Below are positions 1 through 8,632 of a stretch of 35,918 nt of DNA, one piece after another. The stretch comes from Gammaproteobacteria bacterium (GTDB taxonomy: Bacteria > Pseudomonadota > Gammaproteobacteria > Natronospirales > REEB76), in the NCBI GenBank assembly GCA_036383255.1, contig DASVOS010000009.1, positions 212,110 through 248,027 of the forward strand, written 5' to 3'. A program made the translations under genes and the position numbers. Below the pieces are notes generated by a model. It had not been told where the DNA came from and did not search any database. It saw nothing but the letters and a program-made list of their open reading frames with translations. The stretch's first letter is position 1; the number at the start of each line of letters is the position of its first letter.

Positions 1-109
1 GGGTCTCGAGTTCGCCGTAGCTCAGGTGCTCGTCCTGCAGCACCACCGCCGTCGCGTCGCCACGGCGGGCAGCCTCGCCCGTCACCCAGTGATGGAGCAT
101 CTCGGTCAT
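1..109 (-). CDS. AMP-dependent acyl-CoA ligase, N-terminal fragment (exosortase A-associated type)
   Basis: Only the first 36 codons are inside the window; the gene runs off the left edge. The visible protein starts MTEMLHHWVTGEAARRGDAT and continues with an AVVLQDEHLSYGELE-like stretch, the usual N-terminal opening of ANL-superfamily adenylating enzymes, where a D-x-x-L-T/S-Y-x-E-L strand follows a substrate-free first helix. ATG at 109 is taken as start; a second in-frame ATG lies at 100. The gene begins 22 bases after the glycosyltransferase stop and is the last visible member of the EPS operon. In XrtA/PEP-CTERM loci an acyl-CoA ligase of this kind is a regular neighbour, which supports the subfamily guess. 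The catalytic region is not visible, so substrate is unknown. Confidence 0.6.
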   Translation of the reverse strand, partial: MTEMLHHWVTGEAARRGDATAVVLQDEHLSYGELET

Positions 110-131
110 GTCGGTCTCGGTAGATAGATCG

Positions 132-1364
132 TCAGGCGGTGCGGCGCATGCCCTTGCCCGCCAGGATGCCGCGGTAAAGGTCTTCGGTGCGGCGTACCAC
201 CGCCTCGAATGAGAACTCGTTGACGGCGCGCATGCGGGCCTGCCGGCCCAGCCGCTCCGCCAACAGTGAATCGTCCAGGATGGCGCGCACCGCATTGGCC
301 ACCGCCTGGGCATCACCGGAGGGCGCCAGCAAGCCGTGGCGTCGGTCGGTGATGAGCTCTGGAGTGCCTCCCACGCGGGTCGCCACCACCGGAACGCCTG
401 CGGCCATGGATTCCAGCAACGTGTTGGAGATGCCTTCGCTTTGGGAGGTCAGCACCGACACCGCGGCCGAGGCGAGTACCTGGGGTACGTCCCTGCGCAT
501 GCCGGTAAAACGGAAGCACCCCGCGAGCCCCAGGCTCGTGACCTTGTCCATGAGTTCCTTGCGGTATTCATGGTGCACGCGGATCGCGCCGTTGTCGTCG
601 CGGGTGAAAGCCTCACCCACGGCGAGGAAGCAAGCCTCGGGGCGTACAGGGTGGATGCGAGCCGCCGCCTCGATGAAGCATTCGATACCTTTCTTGGGGT
701 TGAGCCTGGCCAGCATCACAACCAGTGGAGCCTTGGCCGGCAGGTTAAATTCGCGGCGCAGCTCGGCGCCGTCGCCGCGCGGCCCGAAGCGGGAGGTATC
801 AACGCCGTTGCGTATCACCACAACCTTGCGCTCGTCATAGCCTTCGCTCACCAGCCAGTCGCGGATCGCACCTGCATTGACCACCACCCGGTCGGCGAGC
901 TTGCAGACCCAGCGCTGCATCATGAGCTGGAACGGGGTGTTGTAGATACCCATGTCCCGAATCGAGGCCACCACGGCCGGCACCCCGGCGAGCCTGGCGG
1001 CAGGGACACCGAACATGTTGCCGTAGAAGTTGTAGCTGTGGACGACCTGCACGCCGTCACGGCGCAATGCGCGTGCGAAGCGGAACTGCTGGCGAAGGGC
1101 GTTGGGCTCATAGAAGCTGCTTAGCGGGTACTCCGTCACCGCGATGCCCTGCTGGCCCTCGACGTCGTCGAGCAGCGCGCCCCAACGGGTGAAGCAGGCG
1201 AAGCTCAGGTCGAAAGCGCGGCGGTCCATGCGCTTCGTGAGGTTCACCACCTGCTTCTCGGTACCACCCACGCCGAACATGGCCAGGAATTTCACCAGAC
1301 GGATGCGTTCGGCCGTCTCGGCCACGGTCTCTTCCCGGAGCGGCCAAGTCTGGGTGCGGCTCAT
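132..1364 (-). CDS. GT4-family glycosyltransferase of the EPS operon
   Basis: A 410-residue GT-B fold enzyme that should transfer a sugar from a nucleotide donor to a lipid-linked EPS intermediate at the inner face of the inner membrane. Residues about 20-200 form the acceptor-side Rossmann domain, opening with a glycine-rich GVGGTEKQV loop. Residues about 205-390 are the donor-binding domain with PLVVMLARLNPKKG and the retaining-GT4 E-x7-E signature SEGISNTLLE near residue 309, followed by AAGVPVVAT. Its ATG shares ATGA with the stop of the upstream O-antigen ligase gene (4-base overlap), indicating translational coupling. Family membership is clear; donor and acceptor sugars cannot be read from the sequence. 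Confidence 0.9.
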   Translation of the reverse strand: MSRTQTWPLREETVAETAERIRLVKFLAMFGVGGTEKQVVNLTKRMDRRAFDLSFACFTRWGALLDDVEGQQGIAVTEYPLSSFYEPNALRQQFRFARALRRDGVQVVHSYNFYGNMFGVPAARLAGVPAVVASIRDMGIYNTPFQLMMQRWVCKLADRVVVNAGAIRDWLVSEGYDERKVVVIRNGVDTSRFGPRGDGAELRREFNLPAKAPLVVMLARLNPKKGIECFIEAAARIHPVRPEACFLAVGEAFTRDDNGAIRVHHEYRKELMDKVTSLGLAGCFRFTGMRRDVPQVLASAAVSVLTSQSEGISNTLLESMAAGVPVVATRVGGTPELITDRRHGLLAPSGDAQAVANAVRAILDDSLLAERLGRQARMRAVNEFSFEAVVRRTEDLYRGILAGKGMRRTA

Positions 1365-2695
1365 GCCGGCATCTCTTTCGCAACATTGCGGCGGGCCGTT
1401 ATGGCGATCCCTGCCACCGCGAGGCCCGCCATGTAGTAGAAGTAGAACTGGTAGGCATCGGGGTAGAACAGCGCAGCCAACATGAAGCCGACGAGGCTCA
1501 CGCTAATGCCCTCCAGCAGCGCATGCAGCTCGATGCCGCCGGGTTCGGTGGCTGCCTGCCGGCGCGCCCGACCGAGGTCGCGCATGATGGCGCGCAGCAG
1601 CAGCAGGAACAGCGCTACACCCGGCACGCCGAGGTCGACGGCGTATTCCAGGTACACGTCGTGCACCTTGGTCCAGGTCTCGCCGCGCGCCTCGTTGAGC
1701 GCCAGGATATCCATGCCGATGCCGGCACCCATGAGCGGGTGCTCCACCACGTAGCCTGCCGCAGTGAGATAGTCACGGTAGCGGGTCTGGGCGGAATTGG
1801 TCTTGTCCGCCTGGATGTTGGTGATGGTGCTGAGACGCTCCAGGTAGGAGGACGGCAGCATCGCCGCTGCCATCATGGCTCCCGCGATGACCAGCAGCGC
1901 GAGGCCGTGCATGCGTCTCCGGAACAGGATGCAGAGGTAGATGAAGCCGGTCATGCCTAGCACCAGGAAGCCCGCACGGGAGAAGCTGGCGACGATGGCG
2001 ATGCCGTCCAGCGCGATCAGCCCCACCAGCAGCAGGCGAGGGACCAGGCTGCGGGTGGACAGGAACAGCGCGATGCTGAGGGGCAGGATCAGGTTCAGCA
2101 TCAGCGCCAGGTCGTTGGGGTTTGCGGTGAGCGAGCCGTTATAACCCATGATCCGGTCCAGACCCTCGGAGAGCGCCTCCGCGCGGCCGCCGCCCGAGAC
2201 ATAGTTCTTGATGGCCGCCAGGGAGAGCGGCGCCGCCAGCAGGCTCAGGGTCCAGGCCAGGGTCTTGAGACGCGGCAAGCTGTCCACCACCCCGGCCAGC
2301 AGCGCGAACACCACCAGCGCCTTGAAGTAGATGCCGAAGAAGAACTTGACGCTGCCGCCGGGCCAGAGAGACATGGGTACGGTCAGCGCCGCCCATGCCG
2401 CCAGCATCAACGCGAGGCGCATGGGAGGCGTGAGGTCCACGAGCCGCTCATGCCGGGACAGCCGGTCCGACACGTAAGCCCCGCCCGCCACCAGCGCGCA
2501 GAGCAACGGCAGGTGCAACGCGCCCAAGGCCGGGATGAAGGACTGCGGCGCCAGCAGCAAGAGGCAGGTGAAAGCCACCAGTGCGCCGAAGGCCACCACC
2601 CCGCCGCGGGAGGCGAACTGCTCGCCGCCCGCGACCGCTGGGCTGGTGGCTGCCGCCGCGGCAGGCCGCCACCAGCCGGTGACCTCTGTCCTCAC
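1361..2695 (-). CDS. O-antigen ligase/polymerase-like membrane protein (Wzy_C family)
   Basis: A 444-residue polytopic inner-membrane protein with roughly ten to twelve hydrophobic segments and a large periplasmic loop. The conserved Wzy_C part spans about residues 190-370, with the SFSRAG motif and, in the loop, the TRYRDYLTAAGYVVEHPLMG and VHDVYLEYAVDLG stretches typical of WaaL/Wzy proteins. It probably polymerises lipid-linked EPS repeat units in the periplasm. I chose GTG at 2695 because it overlaps the stop of the upstream dehydrogenase gene as GTGA; a longer reading from 2824 would run far into that gene. Downstream it overlaps the glycosyltransferase by 4 bases. Polymerase is preferred over ligase from the EPS context, but the two cannot be separated by sequence here. 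Confidence 0.87.
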   Translation of the reverse strand: MRTEVTGWWRPAAAAATSPAVAGGEQFASRGGVVAFGALVAFTCLLLLAPQSFIPALGALHLPLLCALVAGGAYVSDRLSRHERLVDLTPPMRLALMLAAWAALTVPMSLWPGGSVKFFFGIYFKALVVFALLAGVVDSLPRLKTLAWTLSLLAAPLSLAAIKNYVSGGGRAEALSEGLDRIMGYNGSLTANPNDLALMLNLILPLSIALFLSTRSLVPRLLLVGLIALDGIAIVASFSRAGFLVLGMTGFIYLCILFRRRMHGLALLVIAGAMMAAAMLPSSYLERLSTITNIQADKTNSAQTRYRDYLTAAGYVVEHPLMGAGIGMDILALNEARGETWTKVHDVYLEYAVDLGVPGVALFLLLLRAIMRDLGRARRQAATEPGGIELHALLEGISVSLVGFMLAALFYPDAYQFYFYYMAGLAVAGIAITARRNVAKEMPA

Positions 2696-4002
2696 AGCCG
2701 GATCACCTCGGCCTTGGGATTGAGGATCCCCCAAGTCGCGTTGCGGGTATCCACCACCAGCGACGCCGAGCTGGCGATGCGCTTGTAGTCGAACTCGCTG
2801 TGATCGGTGAGGATCACCACGCAATCGGCATCACGATAGGCCTTCTCGTCCGCCACCACAGCGTCGAGCTGGGTGCCATTGAAAGCGACCTTCGGCACAT
2901 GGGGGTCCGCGTAGCACACGTCGGCACCGCGCTCCTGCAGCTGGTGTATGACCTCAAGCGCCGGCGACTCGCGGACATCACCCACGTTCGGCTTGTAGGC
3001 CACGCCCAGCGCCAGCACCTTGGCGCCATTGAGGGAGCGCTGCCGCTTGTTGAGCGCATCGGAGAGCATCTGCACCACGCGCGTGGGCATGGACTGGTTG
3101 ATCTCCTCGGCCAGGTGGATGAAGCGGGCATCATAGCCGTTGAGCTTCATCTTCCAGGCGAGGTAGGCCGAGTCGATGCCGATGCAGTGGCCGCCCACGC
3201 CCGGGCCCGGGTGGAACGGCATGAAGCCGAAGGGCTTGGTGGCGGCCGCGTCTATCACCTCGCGGGTATTGACACCCAGGCGGTGGCACATCAGCGCCAG
3301 CTCGTTGGCGAGCGCGATGTTGACGTTGCGGAACACGTTCTCGTAGAGCTTGGCCATCTCGGCCACGCGCGGGCTGGAGACCTCCAGCACGTTCGGCACG
3401 ACCTGACGGTACAGCGAGGCCGCGAGGCGCGAGCACTCGTTGGTGACGCCGCCCACGACCTTCGGGATGTCGCGCACCTTGAACTTGGGGTTGGCCGGGT
3501 CGATACGCTCCGGCGAGAACGCCAGGAAGAAGTCCACGCCCGCCACGCCGCCGTGGTCCGAGAACAGCGGCAGCAGGATCTCCTCGGTGGTGCCGGGATA
3601 GGTGGTGGATTCAAGCACGACCAGCTGGCCCGGATGCAGGTGCTGGGCAACCTCCTCGGAGGCCGCCATGACGTAGGAGATGTCCGGATCCTTGGTCTTG
3701 CGCAGCGGCGTGGGCACGCAGATGATGGCCACGTCCGAATCCGCCAGCACCGCGAAGTCACGGGTCGCGGTGTAATGGCCGGATTCGCGCAGCTTCTGCA
3801 GTTCCTCGTGCGGCACGTCCGGGATGGGCGAACGGCCCTGGTTGAGGGAGTCAACCTTCTCCGGGCTGGAATCCAGGCCCGTCACCTTGTAGCCGGCATG
3901 GGCGAAGGCGATCGCCAGCGGCAGGCCGACATAGCCCTGGCCGATGACGGTCACCCGCGCGGTGCGGTTCTGGATGCGTTCACTCAAAGCATTGGCGTTC
4001 AT
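2692..4002 (-). CDS. Nucleotide-sugar dehydrogenase, UDP-N-acetylglucosamine 6-dehydrogenase (WbpA) type
   Basis: A 436-residue cytoplasmic NAD-dependent enzyme that oxidises C6 of a UDP-sugar to the uronic acid, supplying an acidic sugar for the polysaccharide. The N-terminal NAD site reads VIGQGYVGLPLA; the catalytic loop GPGVGGHCIGID places the thiohemiacetal cysteine at residue 273; the C-terminal UDP-binding domain contains ALGVAYKPNVGDVRESPA. The surrounding AWKMKLNGYDARFIHLAEEI region resembles WbpA-type UDP-GlcNAc dehydrogenases more than UDP-glucose dehydrogenases, though the usual I-P-I-D-P after the cysteine is I-G-I-D-S here. ATG at 4002 overlaps the upstream YvcK-like stop by one base (TAATG), which decides against a longer start at 4050. 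Confidence 0.9.
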   Translation of the reverse strand: MNANALSERIQNRTARVTVIGQGYVGLPLAIAFAHAGYKVTGLDSSPEKVDSLNQGRSPIPDVPHEELQKLRESGHYTATRDFAVLADSDVAIICVPTPLRKTKDPDISYVMAASEEVAQHLHPGQLVVLESTTYPGTTEEILLPLFSDHGGVAGVDFFLAFSPERIDPANPKFKVRDIPKVVGGVTNECSRLAASLYRQVVPNVLEVSSPRVAEMAKLYENVFRNVNIALANELALMCHRLGVNTREVIDAAATKPFGFMPFHPGPGVGGHCIGIDSAYLAWKMKLNGYDARFIHLAEEINQSMPTRVVQMLSDALNKRQRSLNGAKVLALGVAYKPNVGDVRESPALEVIHQLQERGADVCYADPHVPKVAFNGTQLDAVVADEKAYRDADCVVILTDHSEFDYKRIASSASLVVDTRNATWGILNPKAEVIRL

Positions 4003-5054
4003 TAGGTTTCCTCTAAAGCCAGGTTCAGGAGTGCCTTGGCCAGCTTGCACGGCTCATGGCGGACCATCGGTCCATCACCGAGCAGGTCGCATTTGAGCGC
4101 GCGGCAGCCCAAGGCCTTGATGAAAACAGAGTCTGCGGTGATCGGTTCGGAACCCTCGGCGGCATAGCGTCGCAGCTGCTCCCCCGAGGGCCGCGTGCTG
4201 TTGAACAGCACCGCGTGGATGGGGAGCTCAGGGGCATGGTCACGCAGCGCGTTGACCACGTCGGCGGCACCGTAGCCGTCGGTCTCACCGGGCTCGGTCA
4301 TGAGGTTCATGACCACCACCACCTTGGCCCCGGAATCGGCGATGGCCTCCGCGATGCCTTTCACCAGCAGCACCGGTATAAGGCTGGTGTAGAGGCTGCC
4401 GGGACCGAGGACCACCAGGTGCGAGCCGGCGATGGCGTGTACCGCCTGGGGCAGCGCCTGTATGTGGCGCGGCACCAGGGAGACCCGCTTGATGCGCCGG
4501 CCGGCAGCGGTGATGCAGGACTCGCCCATGCTGCAGCTGCCGTCGGCGAACTCCGCCAATAGCTGCACGTCGTCCAGGGTGGCTGGCAGCACGCGGCCGC
4601 GGATATCGAGCAGGCGGCCAGCCCGCTCCACCGCTCGGCCGAAGTCTTTCTCCAGCAGGGCCAGCGCCGTCAGCATCAGGTTACCGAGGCTATGGCCGCC
4701 GAGCTTCGAGTCGAAGCGGAAGTTGAACAGCTCCTGCAGCGTGGGGTCCGCGTCCGAGAGCGCGAGCAGGCAGTTGCGGATGTCGCCCGGCGCGAGGATG
4801 TTGTAGCCGCGGCGTAGCGCGCCCGAGCTGCCACCGTCGTCCGCCACCGTCACGATGGCGGTGAGCCGGTCCTGGTCCGAGGCATCGCGCATCCCTACCG
4901 GGAAGTGCATCACCCTCAGGCCCTGCAACAAGGCCGCGAGGCCGGTACCGCCGCCGAGCGCCGTGATACGCAGCGGCGTGCTGCGCGCCTCCAGGAACTC
5001 TGCGTCGCCGAGGCGGTTGCCGACGGCGTAGTCGAGCGTCGATTCCAGCATCAT
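4002..5054 (-). CDS. YvcK/CofD-like protein (gluconeogenesis factor family) inside the EPS operon
   Basis: A 350-residue protein of the YvcK/YbhK family. Diagnostic motifs are LGGGTGLAALLQGLR near residue 20, VADDGGSSGALRR, APGDIRNCLLALSD, GGHSLGNLML, and LGPGSLYTSLIPVLLV followed by VVVMNLMTEPGETDGY. In Gram-positives YvcK affects cell-wall synthesis and carbon use and has been reported to bind UDP-sugars; it is not a true CofD. Here it sits between the initiating sugar transferase and the UDP-sugar dehydrogenase, 16 bases after the former and overlapping the latter by one base. That placement hints at a role in UDP-sugar supply (inference). Start taken at the ATG-ATG pair 5054/5051; no strong Shine-Dalgarno sequence precedes it. 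Confidence 0.88.
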   Translation of the reverse strand: MMLESTLDYAVGNRLGDAEFLEARSTPLRITALGGGTGLAALLQGLRVMHFPVGMRDASDQDRLTAIVTVADDGGSSGALRRGYNILAPGDIRNCLLALSDADPTLQELFNFRFDSKLGGHSLGNLMLTALALLEKDFGRAVERAGRLLDIRGRVLPATLDDVQLLAEFADGSCSMGESCITAAGRRIKRVSLVPRHIQALPQAVHAIAGSHLVVLGPGSLYTSLIPVLLVKGIAEAIADSGAKVVVVMNLMTEPGETDGYGAADVVNALRDHAPELPIHAVLFNSTRPSGEQLRRYAAEGSEPITADSVFIKALGCRALKCDLLGDGPMVRHEPCKLAKALLNLALEET

Positions 5055-5070
5055 GGACGGGTATCGCCGC

Positions 5071-6228
5071 TCACGGCGCCCCCAGGCTGCTGCCGGAATC
5101 CAGCCGCACGCCGGACCCACCCACGGGCGGTTGCGGCGGATGAGCCTCCAGCGCCTCCGCCAGACCCGGCAGCAGTGGCTGACTGGGCTCGAAGGCGGGC
5201 TCCTCCTCCAGCACCGGCAGAGGGCCGCGCGCCTGGCTGCGGTGGCCGAGCAGCACCACCTTCACGGTCTCCAGCAGGATTTTGAGATCCATGAGCAGCG
5301 AGTAATGCTTGATGTAGTACAGGTCATAACGCAGTTTCTCTATCTCTTCGTCCAGGCCGTTCGCGTACTTGTAGCGGACCTGTGCCCAGCCGGTGATGCC
5401 GGGCCTGATGGACGAGCGCAGCGAGTAATACGGTATGGTCTCGCCGCATTCCGGCGTGTTGCGTGACACCAGGATGAACAGGCGGCGGTTGCTGTCCGGG
5501 TGCGGCCGCGGCCCCACCAGGTTCATGTCGCCGCGCAGCACATTGATGAACTGCGGCAGCTCGTCGAGCCGGAACTTCCGCAGCCATTTCCCGGTGCGGG
5601 TGATGCGACTTTCGTTGTCCGCGGCCCACTCGCTGTGGGCGCCGTGCGCGGCGCGCATGCTGCGGAACTTGAGCAGCTTGAAGCGCCGGCCGCCCAGACC
5701 CACCCGCTCCTGCACGAACAGCACGGGGCCGGGTGACTCGAGACGCACAGCCAGGGCCAGCAAGCCCATCAGAGGAAGGAACAGGATGAGCCCAAGCACC
5801 GCCGCCAGCAGGCTGTAGGCGCGGGCGCATGCGAGCGCGGCGCGCGAAGGACGGAAACGCTCCGAGAAAAGCACCGCCTTGGCGGTGAGGGATTCGATGG
5901 CGAGCTTGCCGGTGATGCGCTCGTAGGCATCCATGCCGGTCTCGACGCTGACGCGTCCATCCGCTTCCAGCTCCAGCAGCAGGTCGGCGTTGAGCCGGCC
6001 GTACTGCTCCTCCATCGCCACGATCACCCGTTGCGGACGTTCGTCGGCGAGGATGGACTGCAGGTCCTGGAGTGAACCCAGGTGCCGGCAACCGAACTCG
6101 GGTTCCGCCTCGGGATGCTCGCTGATCACGCCAAGCAGCGTGGCGCGCCCGCCGGGCAGCGCCAGCAGCTCCGCCGTCAGCTTGGCTGCCAGCGGGCCCG
6201 TGCCGAGGATGACGATCCGTTCAGCCAT
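5071..6228 (-). CDS. Initiating sugar-phosphate transferase (bacterial sugar transferase family), short form
   Basis: About 385 residues. It should move a sugar-1-phosphate onto undecaprenyl phosphate, starting each repeat unit. Residues 1-115 are a Rossmann-like domain beginning directly with RIVILGTGPLAAKL; a hydrophobic hairpin at about 133-158 anchors the catalytic domain, which shows GPVLFVQERVGLGGRRFKLL, KFRSMR, DELPQFINVLRGDMNLVGPR and RPGITGWAQV. Most EPS/PEP-CTERM-type relatives carry four transmembrane helices before the Rossmann domain; these are absent. The last 50 residues are a Pro/Glu/Gly-rich tail. ATG at 6228 (GTG at 6231 also possible) overlaps the kinase gene by 8 bases. 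The catalytic core looks complete, so activity is expected. Confidence 0.9.
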   Translation of the reverse strand: MAERIVILGTGPLAAKLTAELLALPGGRATLLGVISEHPEAEPEFGCRHLGSLQDLQSILADERPQRVIVAMEEQYGRLNADLLLELEADGRVSVETGMDAYERITGKLAIESLTAKAVLFSERFRPSRAALACARAYSLLAAVLGLILFLPLMGLLALAVRLESPGPVLFVQERVGLGGRRFKLLKFRSMRAAHGAHSEWAADNESRITRTGKWLRKFRLDELPQFINVLRGDMNLVGPRPHPDSNRRLFILVSRNTPECGETIPYYSLRSSIRPGITGWAQVRYKYANGLDEEIEKLRYDLYYIKHYSLLMDLKILLETVKVVLLGHRSQARGPLPVLEEEPAFEPSQPLLPGLAEALEAHPPQPPVGGSGVRLDSGSSLGAP

Positions 6229-7102
6229 CACCCGGGATGCCCTGTACCGAGACTCGCGGCGTGCGGCGCGCGATGTTGTCGCGCATCGGCTTGCCGTAGC
6301 GGTAGTAGCCGTAGTAGCTGCGCGGCATCAGGTCGCCGCGGTTGAAGACCAATCCCAGGAGTTTGTCCGGGCCGATCAGGTCGAGGGCCTCCTCGAGCAT
6401 GGGCCGCGGCGTACGGTGGGCGGAGACCACCATCAGGAAGCTTTCCACCAGCCGCGCGATGACGCGGCAATCCGACACCGGCACCACCGGCGGCGCATCC
6501 AGTACCACATAGGTGTAATGGCGGGTCGCCTCGGCGATCAGCGTCTCCAGGCGCGGTGAGCGCAGGAGCTCATAGGGCGCGGAAGTGCGGGTACCGGTCA
6601 GCACCACCGAGAGGTTGGTGCCGCCCAGGGGACGGGTCACGTCCTGCAGCGAGAGGCCGTCGAGGATCGCGTCGGTGAGACCGAGGCCGCCGGGGGTACC
6701 GAGGTTGAGATGGGCCTTGAGGCTGACGGACTCGCGGCGCAGGTCCACGTCTATGAGGATCACCTTGGAGTCGCGCGCCTGAGCCAGCGCGGCAGCCAGG
6801 TTGGTCGCGGTGAGGGATTTGCCGTCCCCAGCCGCTGGGCTGCACACGCCGATGACCATGCTCTTGCCGGGCTTGCGCTTCTCCTCCAGCACGTAGCGCA
6901 GCTTGCGGTACTGCTCGGCCTCATAGGAATCCGGCTCGGTCACGCTCACCAGGTGCTGGTCCACCTGCCGGGTGTTGATCTCCTGCAGGTGGCGGCGCTC
7001 CTTCTGCTCCAGCTTGGGCTCGGTCTTCTGTTCGGCCCGCACCTGGGGCGGCGCGGCCCGGCCAGTGGTGACCTTGATGGTGTGCTCGTTGGGTGTCGTC
7101 AT
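6221..7102 (-). CDS. Tyrosine autokinase of the EPS system (CpsD/CapB type)
   Basis: A 293-residue cytoplasmic BY-kinase-like ATPase that would partner the separately encoded Wzz protein just upstream to control chain length and export. Walker A is CSPAAGDGKSL (about 88-97), Walker A' VILIDVDLRR (114-122) and Walker B VVLDAPPV (about 199-206). A tyrosine cluster, YYGYYRYG (Tyr 263, 264, 266, 267, 269), lies near the C-terminus and is the likely autophosphorylation site. The first 45 residues are charged and low in complexity. An AGGAG ribosome-binding site sits 8 bases before the ATG at 7102. It matches the XrtA-associated tyrosine kinase type by context; the exact subfamily was not tested. 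Confidence 0.9.
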   Translation of the reverse strand: MTTPNEHTIKVTTGRAAPPQVRAEQKTEPKLEQKERRHLQEINTRQVDQHLVSVTEPDSYEAEQYRKLRYVLEEKRKPGKSMVIGVCSPAAGDGKSLTATNLAAALAQARDSKVILIDVDLRRESVSLKAHLNLGTPGGLGLTDAILDGLSLQDVTRPLGGTNLSVVLTGTRTSAPYELLRSPRLETLIAEATRHYTYVVLDAPPVVPVSDCRVIARLVESFLMVVSAHRTPRPMLEEALDLIGPDKLLGLVFNRGDLMPRSYYGYYRYGKPMRDNIARRTPRVSVQGIPGDG

Positions 7103-7136
7103 GGGCGTATCTCCTGAGTTCCTTGTGGGCGGCGCG

Positions 7137-8615
7137 TCACTGCGCCCGGTGACGCGACAGCATCCAGACCAGGTCCTGGTTGCCGTGACCCAGGAAGGAT
7201 GAGAACTGCGTGAGCAGGATCAGCGCCACCACCACCGAAGCCACCGCGAAGCCGAAGCGCAGCCGGCCGCGCCAGACGTCGGCGGGCGTCACGATGAGGG
7301 GGATGTTCGCCAGCACCGGCAGGCGGGTATAGGCGCGCAGCTCCTCGACGCTATGGAACGAGAGGTCGAACTGCTCCATTAGGAACACCACGCCCGCCGT
7401 CAGTCCCAAGCAGAGCATGAGGCTGACGAGGAGGAGCTTGAGCCGGCCCGGCCCCGAGGCATCGGTCGGCGGCACTGCGGTCTCCAGCACCCGGTACTGC
7501 CCCGCCACGCCGCCCGGCAGGGGCGTCTCCTCGTAGCGCTTGAGCAGCGAGGAATATACGTCGCGGGTCTCGCCGTAGCCCTGCATCAGCGCAGCCAGCT
7601 GCTGGGTGCGTAGCGGCGCGTTCTCGAGGCGGGCCTGGTACTCGGAGATCTGCTGACGCAGGCGGCCATCCTCGGCGCGGAACGAACTGACGTCCTCGTC
7701 GATGGAATCCTGTTGGGGCTTCGCGGTGCTTCCCTGTGCCGCCTGCTGGCGCTTCAAGGCGGCGATCTGGGCCTTGAGCTGGATCACGTCCGGATAGGCA
7801 TCGGTGTAGCGGGTACGCAGGCTGGCGAGCTGCTGTTCCAGCTGGGGCAGGTCCGCATCATAGGAATCTGCCGGCGAGCCGGATATGGGGCGCTGCAGGG
7901 CCTGGCCCATGGCCTCGTTGTTCTCATGCAGCTGCGTGCTGAGCTGCTGCAGCATCGCGAGGTTCGCGGTCTGCTGCTCCGGCAGGTCGGCCATGTGGGC
8001 GCTGCGGAAGGCATTGATCTTGGCTTCCTGGGCGTCCAGCTTCTTCTTCACGTCCGACATCTGCGCTTCCAGAGCCTTGAGCGTGGCGGAGGACTGGGAG
8101 GCGCGCATCCGGTTGTTCTCGTCCACATAAGAGGTGGCCAGGGCGTTGGTCACCTTCGCCACCGTCTGCGGGTCCCAGCCCTGGTAGCTCAGGGTGAAGG
8201 CGAAGGTCGGATCCTGGCCCCACTGCTGCTGGCCGGACTTGCGCTCGAGGTGGATGTCCTGGCGCATCTGCGTGAGCAAGGCCTCGTCGGAGGCGCTGCG
8301 GCGCAGCTCGGGATAGAGGTCGAACTTGGTGACCATCTTCAGCAGCCGGTCACGGCTCATGACCTGCTCGCTCACGGAGTCGAGCTTGCTGTCGGAACCG
8401 TTCTGGTTCGGCCCGGAGGTGTCTTGCGCCAGCGCCTGCGGGTTGACCAGTACCGTGGCCTGGGCACTGTAGATGTCCGGCAATGCGGAGATGAAGCTCG
8501 CAGCGGCGGCGAAAGTGATCACGAACACCGCGATCGCGAGCCAGCGGCGGCGTTTCCACAGTCGGCCGAGGGTGCCGAGAGGGCTGTCGTTCTGGGTGGA
8601 TTGCTGTACCTGCAT
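7137..8615 (-). CDS. Wzz/GNVR-type polysaccharide chain-length determinant
   Basis: A 492-residue inner-membrane co-polymerase. TM1 is at about 28-48 (WLAIAVFVITFAAAASFI); a long periplasmic region rich in predicted coiled coil runs over about 160-370; then TM2 (LLLVSLMLCLGLTAGVVFLM, about 397-416) and a further hydrophobic segment near 450-470 (FAVASVVVALILLTQ). The N-terminal Wzz domain contains DIYSAQATVLVNPQ. The kinase is not fused to it but follows 34 bases downstream, the two-protein arrangement seen in XrtA loci. GGAG lies a few bases before ATG 8615. Role: sets polymer length together with the O-antigen ligase/polymerase and the export lipoprotein. Confidence 0.92.
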   Translation of the reverse strand: MQVQQSTQNDSPLGTLGRLWKRRRWLAIAVFVITFAAAASFISALPDIYSAQATVLVNPQALAQDTSGPNQNGSDSKLDSVSEQVMSRDRLLKMVTKFDLYPELRRSASDEALLTQMRQDIHLERKSGQQQWGQDPTFAFTLSYQGWDPQTVAKVTNALATSYVDENNRMRASQSSATLKALEAQMSDVKKKLDAQEAKINAFRSAHMADLPEQQTANLAMLQQLSTQLHENNEAMGQALQRPISGSPADSYDADLPQLEQQLASLRTRYTDAYPDVIQLKAQIAALKRQQAAQGSTAKPQQDSIDEDVSSFRAEDGRLRQQISEYQARLENAPLRTQQLAALMQGYGETRDVYSSLLKRYEETPLPGGVAGQYRVLETAVPPTDASGPGRLKLLLVSLMLCLGLTAGVVFLMEQFDLSFHSVEELRAYTRLPVLANIPLIVTPADVWRGRLRFGFAVASVVVALILLTQFSSFLGHGNQDLVWMLSRHRAQ

Positions 8616-8632
8616 GGTGTCTGGCTCCGGTG

